Source: Isoetes taiwanensis
Lineage: Eukaryota; Streptophyta; Lycopodiopsida; Isoetales; Isoetaceae
NCBI GenBank assembly: GCA_021234155.1
Contig: JAJEKV010000006.1
Location: forward strand, 13,900,902 to 13,964,901
DNA length: 64,000 nt
Direction of reading: 5' to 3'
The notes beneath the pieces are model-generated. The model ran no database searches. It was not told where the DNA came from and saw only the letters and a program-made list of their open reading frames with translations. Each line of letters opens with the position of its first letter. Position 1 is the first letter of the stretch. Made by a program: the position numbers and the translations under genes. Below are positions 20,321 through 30,739 of this stretch, one piece after another.

Positions 20321-23300
20321 GGAAACGAGGCCTCCAGGCTTCTAATTTGGAATGTTCATGGTTTAAATGAGAATACCATCATCAGCAATGATGCTCTGTT
20401 TCAAAAATATGATATACTGGCTTTTGTAGAGACATGGGAATCAGAGACTAGCAGGTTATTGACAATCTCTGGGTTTGATATCATCGATTCAGTCTGGAAT
20501 CCCATTGGAAACAGCAGAAGGGGATGGGGTGGGATAGCTTGCTATGCAAAGAAAAGCATTGTAAAATCTGTCACAATGGAGAAGAAAGATGAACATGCAC
20601 AGTATGCCTGGCTGAAAATTCACACAAATAAGACAGATGTATATATTGCAATTGCTTATTTTGCGCCGTTAGATCCTCAGCCTGCTGCTGTCTATTCAAA
20701 AAAAGGTTTGAGTTCTGATGATCCTTTTCTTCACTTAGCCTCAGATGTCTTGAAATTTCAACAAAAAGGACCGGTTTTCATAATGGGTGACCTAAATGGC
20801 AGAATCAGCAACATGCAAGCCACGCTGCTGTCAGGAGACGGCAATGAATTGTGGTTAGAAGAGTTAACTGCCAAACATGATGCTTGGCCAAGAACATCCG
20901 CAGATTATATGCAAAATAAGATGGGAAAACATGTTCTTGCATTATGCGAATCATTTAATATGATAATTTACAATGGCCTTAAAAAATATCCTGGCTCTGG
21001 AGAACTTACATGCTTTCAGCCCAATGGTTGCAGTACCGTTGATTTGTTAATTGGCGAACCAGGCAATATACAGCTCATATCAGAATTTAGTGTTATGGAC
21101 AGGAATCCAGACTCAGACCATGCACCATTGCACGTATGTTTGGATATGAAATGCAGTAAAAGTAGGTCATCGGTTTTGTCTCAACCGAAATTAAGGGTGA
21201 GCTATAAATTAGCATCCAGGTATGAAGATAGACTGGCGGAAAAACTTGGAAACATCAAATGGGATGATAGCAAAGAAAGAAATCTGCAAGTGCAGCATTT
21301 GATACAGGATGTTGCATCCTCTGTTTTCGGATATACAAACCCACAGGGAAAAAAGAAAAGAGATAGTAAATGGTTTGATACAGAATGCTTTGACGCAAAG
21401 AGGGCATTTAAACAGAGTAAAGGGATGCGAGATCTGAAACATTATAAGAATATAGTAAAAAGAAAGAAAAGAGAATGGTTACGGCAGCATCAAGAGATTG
21501 TAATGAAGGAACAAGAGATAGATCCAAAAAAGTTTTTTAACAGATGCAAAAAGCATACGAGCATAGGCAATATACAAAGAGATGATCTCTTTAATTTGGT
21601 AAAAGCCTTATATCAGACTCCTCATGTAGAGGGTTTTGCATATAGTGGAGAGCCGTCACTGCTTTTTACGCACACTGATGTCTCAGACGCGCTTAAAAAC
21701 ATGGCAAATGGCCGCGCATGTGATTCAAATGGGCTTACAATTGAGCTTTTGAAATGGGGAGGATCCAAGTTACATGAAATTCTTGCTGATTTATGTAATG
21801 ATGCTTTGAAAAATGGATTTCCAGATACGTGGTGCTTGAATAGGATTGTACCTATTCATAAAACTGGTAGTAGAGATGATGTGCGGAACTATCGGACCAT
21901 TTTGGTAAGCAATGTATTTGCTAAATTATTTGCTTCTATGCTAGAACGGAAATTGTCTTTATGGGCAGATGAAAATGATATTCGGGCCTTTAGCCAAGCA
22001 GGTTTTAGAACTGATCATTCCACTTTGGACCATCTAGTTACACTTAGAGTGTTATCTGAAAGTGGTAAGGGTGCCGGTAATAGAAGATATCTTGCTTTTA
22101 TAGATCTCACCAAGGCGATCTTGCATGTAGATTGGAAATGCTACAAGTTTCAGAGGAACTTCGTCATGCAGTTGCATGCTTATATGACAGGGTGCTAGTA
22201 GAACTATCTTTCCCATTTACAGGGCCAGAAAAGGTGCAGAATACGATCGGGGTCAAGCAAGGTTGTCCCTGTTCTCCAACTCTTTTTGGATTGTTTATAG
22301 ACGAACTAGAAAACTGGATGACGAGGCTTGGAGGGTTAGGAGCTCATTTGGGGAGGTATGCTTTGCAGCTTCTGCTTTTTGCTGATGACATTGTATTAAT
22401 TTCAAAGAACCCAGCTGGGCTGCAGCATCATCTAGATGTATTATGTGGTTTTTGTGAAGAAAAAAGCATGAGGGTAAATCCCGATAAATCAAAGATAATG
22501 GTGATAGGGGGCCGGGATTCCACAGAATTTTATGTAGGTGGTGCTCCACTTGAACAGGTCACTAATTATGAGTATTTGGGAATTGAAGTGTCAAATAACT
22601 ATAGGTGGACATTGGCAGCCCAGAAACGTGCATCAGGTGGTCTCAGAGCATTTTACAGTATGATGAATCAGTGTAAAATCAATAATTTTGAACATTGGCG
22701 ACTGAAGAAACTCTTCTTTGGGATACAAGTTAAGACAGTGGTTCTTTATGGAAGCCCAGTTTGGGGGCCAGGCTTGTCTTTAAAGGGGTGGAGCGATCTA
22801 GAAAAGATCCAAAAAAGATTCTTGATAGGTGAATTGGGAGTCAAGGTGCAAACTCCTTACTGCATGATGTTGGTCTGAAAGCAGTGCTGCTACCTCTTGA
22901 GGTAGAGGCATTGTCTTGAAACTATCTCCTTTGTTAACAGAGTTCTAGATATGGACACTGACCGGTTACCTTACCAAGCCCGTATGCATAGCACAAAAGG
23001 TTGGTATGCCGATGTCAAGCGATGGGCAAGGAAATGGCTTGGTGATGACAATTGGCCCTTGTCTCAGAAATTTGAAGAAATACATGATTATGTGGCTGCA
23101 CGGGCGATTCGCAGACTTTGGCAAGTAGACGAAGATAAGGATGTGAAAAAGAAGTTTTACTTGACTAATCTAAACGATCTGACAGAGTATAAAGAGCAAC
23201 CTTATCTACTCTCATGTATCAGCACGAAGAAACGCATGCTTATTTCGCAAATGAGATTATCGTCTCATAATTTGCGAATTGAGACTGGTAGGTGGGATGA

Positions 23301-23559
23301 CACGCCCCATGAGGAGCGGTTTTGTCCAAGTTGTCTAGAACCAGCTATTGAAGATGAAGAACACGCACTCTTGAAATGCACAGCATACGAACAGGTAAGG
23401 GCTCGTTATGGCATTGTAGCCTTAACACTTGGTGAACTTTTTCTTATGCCTGCACATACTTTGTATTCATATTTTAGAGATCTTTTGAAAGAAAGAGAAG
23501 ATATAATTGAGCTTTTCACTCTTATGAGAGATTTTGACATTGAAGGCGCTCTGAATTAA
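20321..23559 (+). pseudogene. LINE-C ORF2: APE endonuclease, reverse transcriptase, zinc finger
   Basis: Starts right after the ORF1 TAG in the same frame: LLIWNVHGLN (20340), FVETW, GDLNGRIS (20788-20811), DSDHAPLHV (21110-21135); RT with NRIVPIHKTGSRDD (21838-21880), AKLFASMLERKLS, QAGFRTDHSTLDHL (21995-22035), FIDLTKA (22097), GVKQGCPCSPTLFGLFID (22250-22300), LLFADDIVLIS (22372-22400, catalytic ADD), NYEYLGIEVS, VLYGSPVWGPG (22740-22775); finger CPSCLEPAIEDEEHALLKC at 23323-23379. A short deletion with frameshift after LTKAILHVDW (22125) removes part of the RT, and another frame change lies near 22880-22950. Confidence 0.85.
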
Positions 23560-23590
23560 GTGCCACAGTACTACTTTGTAATCCTTTTTT

Positions 23591-23618
23591 GCCATAGAGG
23601 CCTGGGGGCCTAAATGGC
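23591..23618 (+). ncRNA. LINE-C 3'-terminal hairpin
   Basis: GCCAT, AG, AGGCC-TGGG-GGCCT, AA, ATGGC: two stacked perfect stems with a symmetric AG/AA internal loop and TGGG loop, six bases before the tail. It corresponds to the LINE-B hairpin at 17967-17991; both begin CCATAGA. Confidence 0.65.
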
Positions 23619-23623
23619 TTGAT

Positions 23624-23648
23624 TAATAAAATAAAATAAAATAAAAAA
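23624..23648 (+). repeat. (AAAAT)n tail of LINE-C
   Basis: About five AAAAT units end the element. Confidence 0.7.
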
Positions 23649-24279
23649 TGTAGAGGCTTTTCTGTCTTTTGTTACAGTGTTTGCAGAGAGAAAACCCTTG
23701 TGGCATTGCTTGGAGCAGAGTCCCAACTGCACAGCTTCATCTTTCTGTGATATTGATCCTAAGCTTTGGGTGTGGAATGACAAAAAAATATCGACAATTC
23801 CTGAATGGGGCTTGATTTGTTTCTGAACAGGTTGCATTGTTCAAGACAATGAGAATGGCGCATGTGGTCCTAAAGCTTTTCATATCTTTCGTTGTCATGC
23901 AACAACATGGACTAATTACACTTCAAAACCTTTTTTGTTTGTTCAGTTTTCTTTTAGCTTCTCTAATGCATGCCTCTGTTCTAAGAAGGTTGACATCTGC
24001 TGCATGCGGGTTCAATTTGTAGAATAAGTGTTGATGTGTGCCCTTGTATTATAGCAAGCAAGCTCAATTAGAATTGTAGTATGAGTTCATTCTAGTGCTT
24101 GCAGAAGAAAAGGAATAGAAGCGACCAATCCAAATTGAAGGGAGTGTACGGCTGGTGGCTAAGTGAAGCAGATTTCTCCTTAGCAGCTTATGCAGCCGCC
24201 TCAGATGATGCAGCCTCCTCTTCAGCCCCTTATGCAGCCCCAAGGAGTGCCACAGCAAGCCCAATATGACGATGTTCAA

Positions 24280-24708
24280 ACATGTTTTTCCTCGCATTTG
24301 TGATGGTTGCCATAATATTTTCTGTGGCATTTGCCCATTTGATGATTGTGTGCAATCTGTCACTTGTAATATCTGTATTAGAAGACTGCTATGGTGTGGA
24401 GGCACTGTCTAGAGCCTATGCTTTGGTGAAAGGAAGAACTCAGGTAGCTCTTCTTCTGTTTGTCTTGAACAATTTAAGCATGGCATCTGTGGACAGTTTA
24501 TTCCAGTATAGGGTGATTGGGGTGTCTGGATACGGTTATAAGATAGATGCGGCTTCAAAGATGTGGGAAGCCCCCCTTCTTATAGGGATGTACACATTTC
24601 TCAGCTTGGTTGATTGTATGTCGAGTAGTGTGTTCTACTTCACTTGTAAATCATGGAGCAAAGACAATCAAGACACAACCATCTCTCTAGTGGACACTAA
24701 AGTTTAGC
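24280..24708 (+). pseudogene. C-terminal part of a plant multi-pass membrane protein gene
   Basis: 142 codons from 24282, ending DTKV-TAG. Segments FFLAFVMVAIIFSVAFAHL and the following VCNLSLVISVLEDCYGVEAL, then YALVKGRTQVALLLFVLNNL and a last hydrophobic stretch ending YFTCKSW, resemble the plant family of uncharacterised transmembrane proteins with a conserved SVLE-YG-A--A--L-KG signature (Arabidopsis At4g19950-like). That family is about 300 aa, so the N-terminal half is missing. A Gln/Pro-rich open stretch (24182-24275) precedes it. It could be a terminal exon or a truncated copy; LINE-C ends 630 bp upstream. Confidence 0.5.
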
Positions 24709-24929
24709 ATGACAATTGCTTATGGGATGAACTGGTGTATAGTTTCAACCATGAAATACTGCATACTGGGCCAGAATAAGGCTCCAAATTCTTTGAATTG
24801 GCAGGGAGTTGAGATTACAAAATGTACTCATAGTTGTTTGCAAAGGGAATAATTTGTTTGTCTTGATGTTATTGTGCTTTTTAGTAATTAATATTTAGGC
24901 CCATAACATTTACCTATGCTTGCTTTAGT

Positions 24930-25115
24930 TAGGGCTCGGAGGGCCCAAATTTTTTTTTAATATAACAATCAATATAGAACTACCATTAACATTATTAACA
25001 CAAACCATTGCATTTAACACATTTTAATTAAAATTCCCCTTAAACCCCCTTTGGTTTGGGTGCATATTCACACGGGGGGTTATGTAAGGCGGCAAGAGTT
25101 GTCGGATGGGCATAT
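24930..25115. repeat. Dispersed repeat, copy 2
   Basis: Counterpart of 8388-8530: GGGCCC, a T-run, an AT-rich spacer, then CCTTTGGTTTGGGTGCATAT and TCACACGG. Confidence 0.7.
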
Positions 25116-25119
25116 TTGC

Positions 25120-27040
25120 CCTTTATTCCTTGATCTGGACCGTACATAGAGATCCTCGTTTGTGGGGTATGCATGTACAAGTTTTTGTATACTGTATATT
25201 GAGATTTGTAAAATACTATAAGGTTTGAGAAAATGTACTTAATGGTGTTAATGGTTTGTGTATGTATTGTTAATTGGTCTAAATAGAACCAATTGTTTAT
25301 TCCTACTGTCTTCTCATGATCCATCCAAATAAGCGAATGACATATTTGTATAAGGCAAAGGCTAAACCACTAAAAATCATTTCGAGGTGCTAAAATCATA
25401 TTTATAAAAGTTATTGCATGCGAGAATAGCTCTGCTATACAACCCGGGTTCTGAACAAAGCGACTAAGAATGTAACTGAATAGCCTTTGGTCTATAAAAC
25501 TTGCTCCACCATGAAATCTTACACTCAAAAGCAAGCATAAGAACAATGCAGCTTGCTATCTATACAGGAGCCAAGAATGCAATCTGCCACAGCAAAGTCC
25601 AAACATTACTAGGACAGAAGAAAGACGAACTCCAAGATGTTATTACTCGCTCAGGAGAGATCTTGCGCTTGAAACTTGAAAAAAGCGTAGGTTGTGAACT
25701 ACTTACTCGTTCTGGTTGAGTTGAATGTTGTCAATTATTATGCAATATCTTAGGATACTCAGGGATTTGCTTCATTCTAGTGCCTAAAAGGGCACTTTAG
25801 AAAGTTTTACGCAAGGTTACAACTACTCTGAGACATGGTGCTCCAAGTCATAAAATTAATTACGTATGAACCAACCATTTATTCCTCCCATGCTACAGAA
25901 AAAATACCAGGTCTAGGCCTATCTTGAAGATAAAGTGTTTATCTCATAGAAATGCGATATCATAGCACCACAAAAAGCTAACCTTTGGCGGAGTATCTTC
26001 TGCAAGTTAGCATTGCAGATACACATAAAAAGGTGCACTATCTTCTACATGCAAGAAGGGCAATGCTAACCCATCCAAGTAAACTTTCTATACTGCCAAA
26101 AATAATCTGGCAAGACATATTAAAAATAGTTTAAACGAAGTCCATCATGCTACCTAGCAATTTATAGATTAAGAGAGATACAACACGATAGACCATCTAT
26201 AGAAACTAGAACTAGATTGTGACTGCATTCCTGCCTGATCAAAAAAACTGTTAAATCATGTGATGGATGTGATTATTTGTTTTGGCTGCTCAAACCATGG
26301 GCGTAAGTGTCTATACCTCAAAAGAGGCAATGTCAACAGTGCATGCTAAGTAATCCTTGTTGTCACAACTCTATGCCTAAAATTATGAGAGTTAGACAGA
26401 ATCTGAGATTAAGAGAAGTACATCCAAAGAAACAGCACAGGCATTAAAACACAGCTTGACTAGATGGATTAACTAGATATATTTTGCAGCAAAAGAAAAT
26501 TCTGGCATGGATTCATGATGTATGATATGTGCATATTTCCGTTGTCCTATATCATTGTAGTGCAATAAGCTTTTATGAAAATATTGAAGAGATGATATTG
26601 TCGTGGATGCGTTTTGTATCAGAGAAAAAAAAGGTGTTATGAAAGATGTTTTTTTGGTAAAAAAATAATTATAAAAATGTAAAACACATTGGCAAGTTCA
26701 TGAATAATATATAAACCATCAAATAATATAAGCTCCATCAGACTACATAAGCCCGATGGACTAGACAAAGGAATAATATAAGAAAATGAAAATATGGAAC
26801 AACAAAAAAAAGACTTCGATGCATAAAAGAAGAGCCTCAAGCTAGAAACAATGTAAACGAGCCCTCCAAAGGCAATTGGGCCCTACTGATATCAGTTTAC
26901 ATGCATTCAATATCTTTGAAGTTTTATTAGAGTACCATGCATATGCTTGACAACCATGAGCCAAAAATCCACACAACAGTTTAATTTTTTTACATTGGAA
27001 TTGTATAACAAAACATGTGAAGCATGCCTAGATATTTTGG
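25120..27040. other. Intergenic, no gene seen
   Basis: AT-rich with short frames only. The frame at 25501-25719 has no recognisable feature. Confidence 0.6.
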
Positions 27041-27290
27041 TCTATCGTTCTTAGGGCCAACATAGTGTTTGTTAGATTGAGGAGGACGTGCTGGCAACAT
27101 CGTTCATCGTCGCCAACGACACGTCGGATGCCACTGTGCACGTTCCAGCGCGACGTCGCCAGCGTGGCCGCTGATGTGGCAGGCACGCTGGCGACGTCGT
27201 TCAACGATGCATAAGACACGCGGCGCCATCCTGGCTGCCACTGTGGCAACGTCATTCAAGGACGACATGTTGACGTCACATGCTGACTGT

Positions 27291-27400
27291 GTCAGCCAAC
27301 GTGGCCGTGCCAGCTTGTCTTTTGCATGCTGATGTGGTGCTCCGTGTCAGCCGATGTGGCCGTGCCAGCTTGTCCTTTGCCAGCATACATGCTGACGTGG
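27291..27400. repeat. Tandem duplication in the left arm
   Basis: Two copies of GTGTCAGCC(A/G)A(C/T)GTGGCCGTGC followed by CAGCTTGTC(T/C)TTTGC, about 54 bp apart. Confidence 0.75.
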
Positions 27401-27948
27401 CTGACACGCCATATGCGTCGTTGAACGACGTCTAAAACACGTGGCAGCCACGTGGCGACGTCGTTCAACGACGTCAATCAAATTATGAAAAAAAAATTAA
27501 TTAAAATACTAATTAAATATTAGTATTCAGTATAATAGTAAATAAGCATTATTTAATATTATTTAATATGTAATATTAAATAAATATTAACAAAATAAAT
27601 CAAAGAATAAATCGAGCATAAAATTTTAAAAATTAGAAAAATACTGATTAAATATTAGTATTCAGCATCATAGTAAATAAGCATTATTATTTAATATTTA
27701 ATATGTAATTAAATATTTAATAAATCAAAGAATCAAAAAATAGAATCGAGCATAAAAAATTTAAAATAAACATCATAGGAAGATCAATTAATATTAAAAA
27801 AATCCCAAATAATAAAAACAAAACATAAAAAATTTACATTGAATTCAATTAATATATTTCACAATGTAATTTGCACATTACAAAATACATTGAGTCAATT
27901 CACCACAAAGTAAAAGACTTGAAAATATTACAACAAAAAACGAAGTCT

Positions 27949-29747
27949 TTAGTTGTTGCTATGCCCACTTCTCGAGCGATCGGCCTCATCTTCGTCTTCA
28001 TCTACCTGCATTATAGTATATCGCAACAATTAGGTCATTGTAGTCGCAAATAATTTTGTAGTGAATGATAATACTTCGCCCCGTTCACGCGCAATGGCGT
28101 ATTGAATGGCTGCACGATTGCCTTTTTCAAAGGCCCTTTCGCGTTCATCTTTACCAACATTTCTCTTGAACAGTGCCCTCTAACCAAAACTAATGTTAGT
28201 ATTCAATGTGAGAACCTAAATTATAAACCAAATTTATACTTACAAATAGGTTATTAGTACCCTCATAACCGCCAGACCCAGTCTTATTGGCACTATAGCT
28301 GCCACTTGCTTCGTCGTACCTCGCCCTCAAAGCTGATGCTGTTCTATCTACCCCTTTCTTTGATAATATGTTGGCCTTCAAACACTGCAATGCAACACAA
28401 AGTCTTAGTCCACATGGCGTCATCTAATTATACGACTCATGGGAGGGATGATGTACTTCAAATGCATCATCAGTCCACCCTAGAGGTTTTGCCACTGCGT
28501 CTATCGAGACTCCCACATCAGCTGCTTCTTCTGATTACCTCTGCAAAATATAAAACAAATATGAGTACAATGAGGTTATCATGAAGAACGAAGGAGCCTA
28601 ACACCTGGTGGCTTTAACATGCTGACCACAATGTTTTACAATCTCCCTCCATGATATGTCTCCTGACTTGAGCTCGAGATATTCTTCTTCTATCGCTGTT
28701 TTGATCAACTCTTTTTCCGCATCAAAGGCTTCCGAGTTCCAATCACCCTTGTGGACGTTTTGGCAAATGTTATTTGTGACATTATTAACATGAGTCCAAA
28801 AAAGCTTGCCATCTTCAGTGGTCTTGCGCGGCGTCTTCGTGAAAAGACTACACTCAACATACGACTAACATATGAATATGTGTTAGTGAACAAAAAATTG
28901 GCATAATTCAAGATGAACTCACTTATACTCAAAGACATGTTGACGTGCAGGTGGTGCACGATCTTTAATAGAGCTTGAAGAGAAAAGACGTCCACGGGAA
29001 CGTGAACGACGATCGGTGCTCTTTCGTGCGGGTACTATCTCCTCCTCCTCGGGAACGGGCCTAAGATATTCCGAGGGAGTGTATGAGCTATGACGAGCAG
29101 GTTCATAGTCGGACCTCATCCTACTTCGCTGAATAGCGGAAGTTGATGACTTTCTTTTTGTAGGATTTCCTATGAACGAATTCATAGTATCAACATCAAC
29201 CCCGAAATCTATATACTGCTTCGAGCTCACTTCATTCTCAATTTCTTCCTAACAAAATACAAGCAAACTAAGTTAAGACGTCGATTCAAGTACATGAGAG
29301 TAGTTGATTCGAGTTCATGAGATTCGTGTATTATACCTCGTTGGAATACCCCACATGTGCGTCCGAGAGCACTGAATTTATCGACCATTCACCATATTTA
29401 TCAACATGGTCGAGGACAGTCTTTCTCATCCGTTTTATTTGTCCTTTGCACATCGAACAATTGCAATATAACCGCTCTGTCAAGTACAACTGCAAAAAAA
29501 AAAAAAAAAAAAAAAGTAACATCAAGAAATAAAGTTAACTAATCATTCGAAACATGTTTATGGTACATACATCAGCGGCATTCATTTCATGCACACCACC
29601 AAAGCCTCTGAGAAGACTCGGTTTACTGGGTCTAATTGGACTATTTGTGGCAATTGTTGGGGTAACATCCTTGCGCAAGTCGCCATGTAACATTCTCAAA
29701 GCTTTCTGTTTCAGTTTACGTTCATATTTCTTCTGACCTTCGTCCAT
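27949..29747 (-). CDS. Unknown multi-exon protein inside the palindrome-armed unit
   Basis: Exons with consensus borders: 29747-29571 (59 codons from ATG, MDEGQKKYERK), 29489-29337 (51 codons, acceptor after a long T run), 29248-28923, 28847-28605, a middle block near 28545-28440, 28384-28244 (47 codons), 28179-28075 (35 codons) and 28005-27949 (VDEDEDEADRSRSGHSNN, stop). Exons 1, 2, 6, 7 and 8 are phase 0 and exon 3 joins 4 in phase 2. The middle exon could not be joined without a stop. Features: CNCSMCKG plus VLDHVDKYG in exon 2, weakly like the Cys/His transposase-associated domain of CACTA proteins; an Arg/Ser-rich region in exon 3; WREIVKHCGQHVKAT in exon 4; an acidic C-terminus. No transposase catalytic domain. 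An accessory DNA-binding protein of the transposon is possible. Confidence 0.55.
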
Positions 29748-29909
29748 GTTGTTTTTACTAGTAAACAATAGAAAATATTAATAAAAAACCATGTAATAAT
29801 ATAATAAATATATAAATATCCATGTTCTTTTTATAGATTTTATCAAATGTTTCTTCTTAAGGTTTAGATTGATACAACGTTTACGATATTTAGAAAGCAT
29901 TTGATTGAA

Positions 29910-30355
29910 GGGTGCCTGAACCCAATACATCTAATCCTCTCCATTTGGGATGGAGTCGACCAGTACCTTATTCATGCAACCCTTCAAATTATTTGTAATC
30001 TATGAAAATTGAAACTTTTGTTCTAGAGTGCCTGAACCCGATACACTAGTCCTCTCCATTTGGTATGGAGTCGACTAATACCTCATTCATGTAACCCTTC
30101 AAATCATTTGTAATCTATGAAGATTGAAACTTCTATTCTAGGGTGCATGAACCCGATACATCTAGTCCTCTCCATTCGAGATGGAGCCGACCAGTACCTT
30201 ATTCATGTAACCCTTCAAATCATTTGTAATCTATGAAGATTGAAACTTCTATTTTAGGGTGCATGAACCCGATACATCTAGTCCTCTCCATTCGAGATGG
30301 AGCCGACTCGTACCTTGATCATGCATCCCTCAAGTTTTTAACATACTTTGAAGAT
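29910..30355. repeat. Tandem repeat, about 116-bp unit, 3.8 copies
   Basis: Units start at GTGCCTGAACCC/GTGCATGAACCC at 29912, 30029, 30143 and 30259, with periods of 117, 114 and 116 bp. Units 2-4 are close to each other; the last decays after CATGCATCCC. It lies 160 bp upstream of the start codon of the minus-strand gene, in its promoter or 5' leader region. Confidence 0.9.
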
Positions 30356-30739
30356 TCAATCTTCTGATATATTAGCATTTGGAGGTGTTTAACACCAAAA
30401 CCACAAAGATTAAAAAAATAGCAAAGATCCTACCTTATGAAGATAGACAAAACCCACGGGCGCCAAAAACTCCAAAGGCAATGGAATGGAAAAATAAATA
30501 GAGCGCGTTCCCGCCATAATTAGACGTCGTTTATGGACGCCTTAACGTCGTTGAACGACGCCCTGCCGACCTGCCGACGTAGCTTGACACCCAGGCATGC
30601 CACATCAGCTCAAGGGCGTCAGATGCCACGTCAGATCCCAGGACGTCATTGAACGACGTGTTACCGACGTGGCTCGACACCCAGGCGTGCCACGTCAGCT
30701 CGTACATCAGCTGGTTTTGAGTCTGTCTTAGTAGTGGTG

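Larger units (their letters stand above)
19550..23648 (+). mobile_element. LINE-C: two-ORF non-LTR retrotransposon with coiled-coil ORF1
   Basis: ORF1 (19551-20320) is a coiled coil followed by an RRM-like region; ORF2 (about 20320-23559) is APE endonuclease, RT and zinc finger. The 3' end has a hairpin (23591-23618) and an (AAAAT)n tail (23624-23648). Low GC and fewer lesions than LINE-B. The left boundary may lie upstream of 19550. The two-ORF layout with coiled-coil ORF1 and short-repeat tail is common in CR1/Jockey/Tx1-like groups; the exact clade needs a tree. Confidence 0.85.
27050..30736. mobile_element. Putative DNA transposon with palindrome-rich arms and a multi-exon gene
   Basis: Two CpG-rich arms (about 27050-27480 and 30515-30736) stand out from AT-rich DNA. 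Both carry the same palindromic motif, for example GACGTCGTTCAACGACGTC at 27457, GCGTCGTTGAACGACGTC at 27415, ACGTCGTTGAACGACGCC near 30545 and ACGTCATTGAACGACGTG near 30644. Such shared subterminal motifs are typical of transposase-binding sites (as in En/Spm). Reading inward from the right border gives CACTACTAAGACAGAC, a CACTA-like start, but I found no matching left end or TSD, so superfamily and left border are unproven. Confidence 0.5.

Noticed and set aside
26033-26040. GTG-CACTA as left end and TSD of a CACTA element ending at 30736
   Set aside because: Beyond CACTA the two ends do not match, and the palindrome arm begins 1 kb further in, so an eight-base chance match is more likely.
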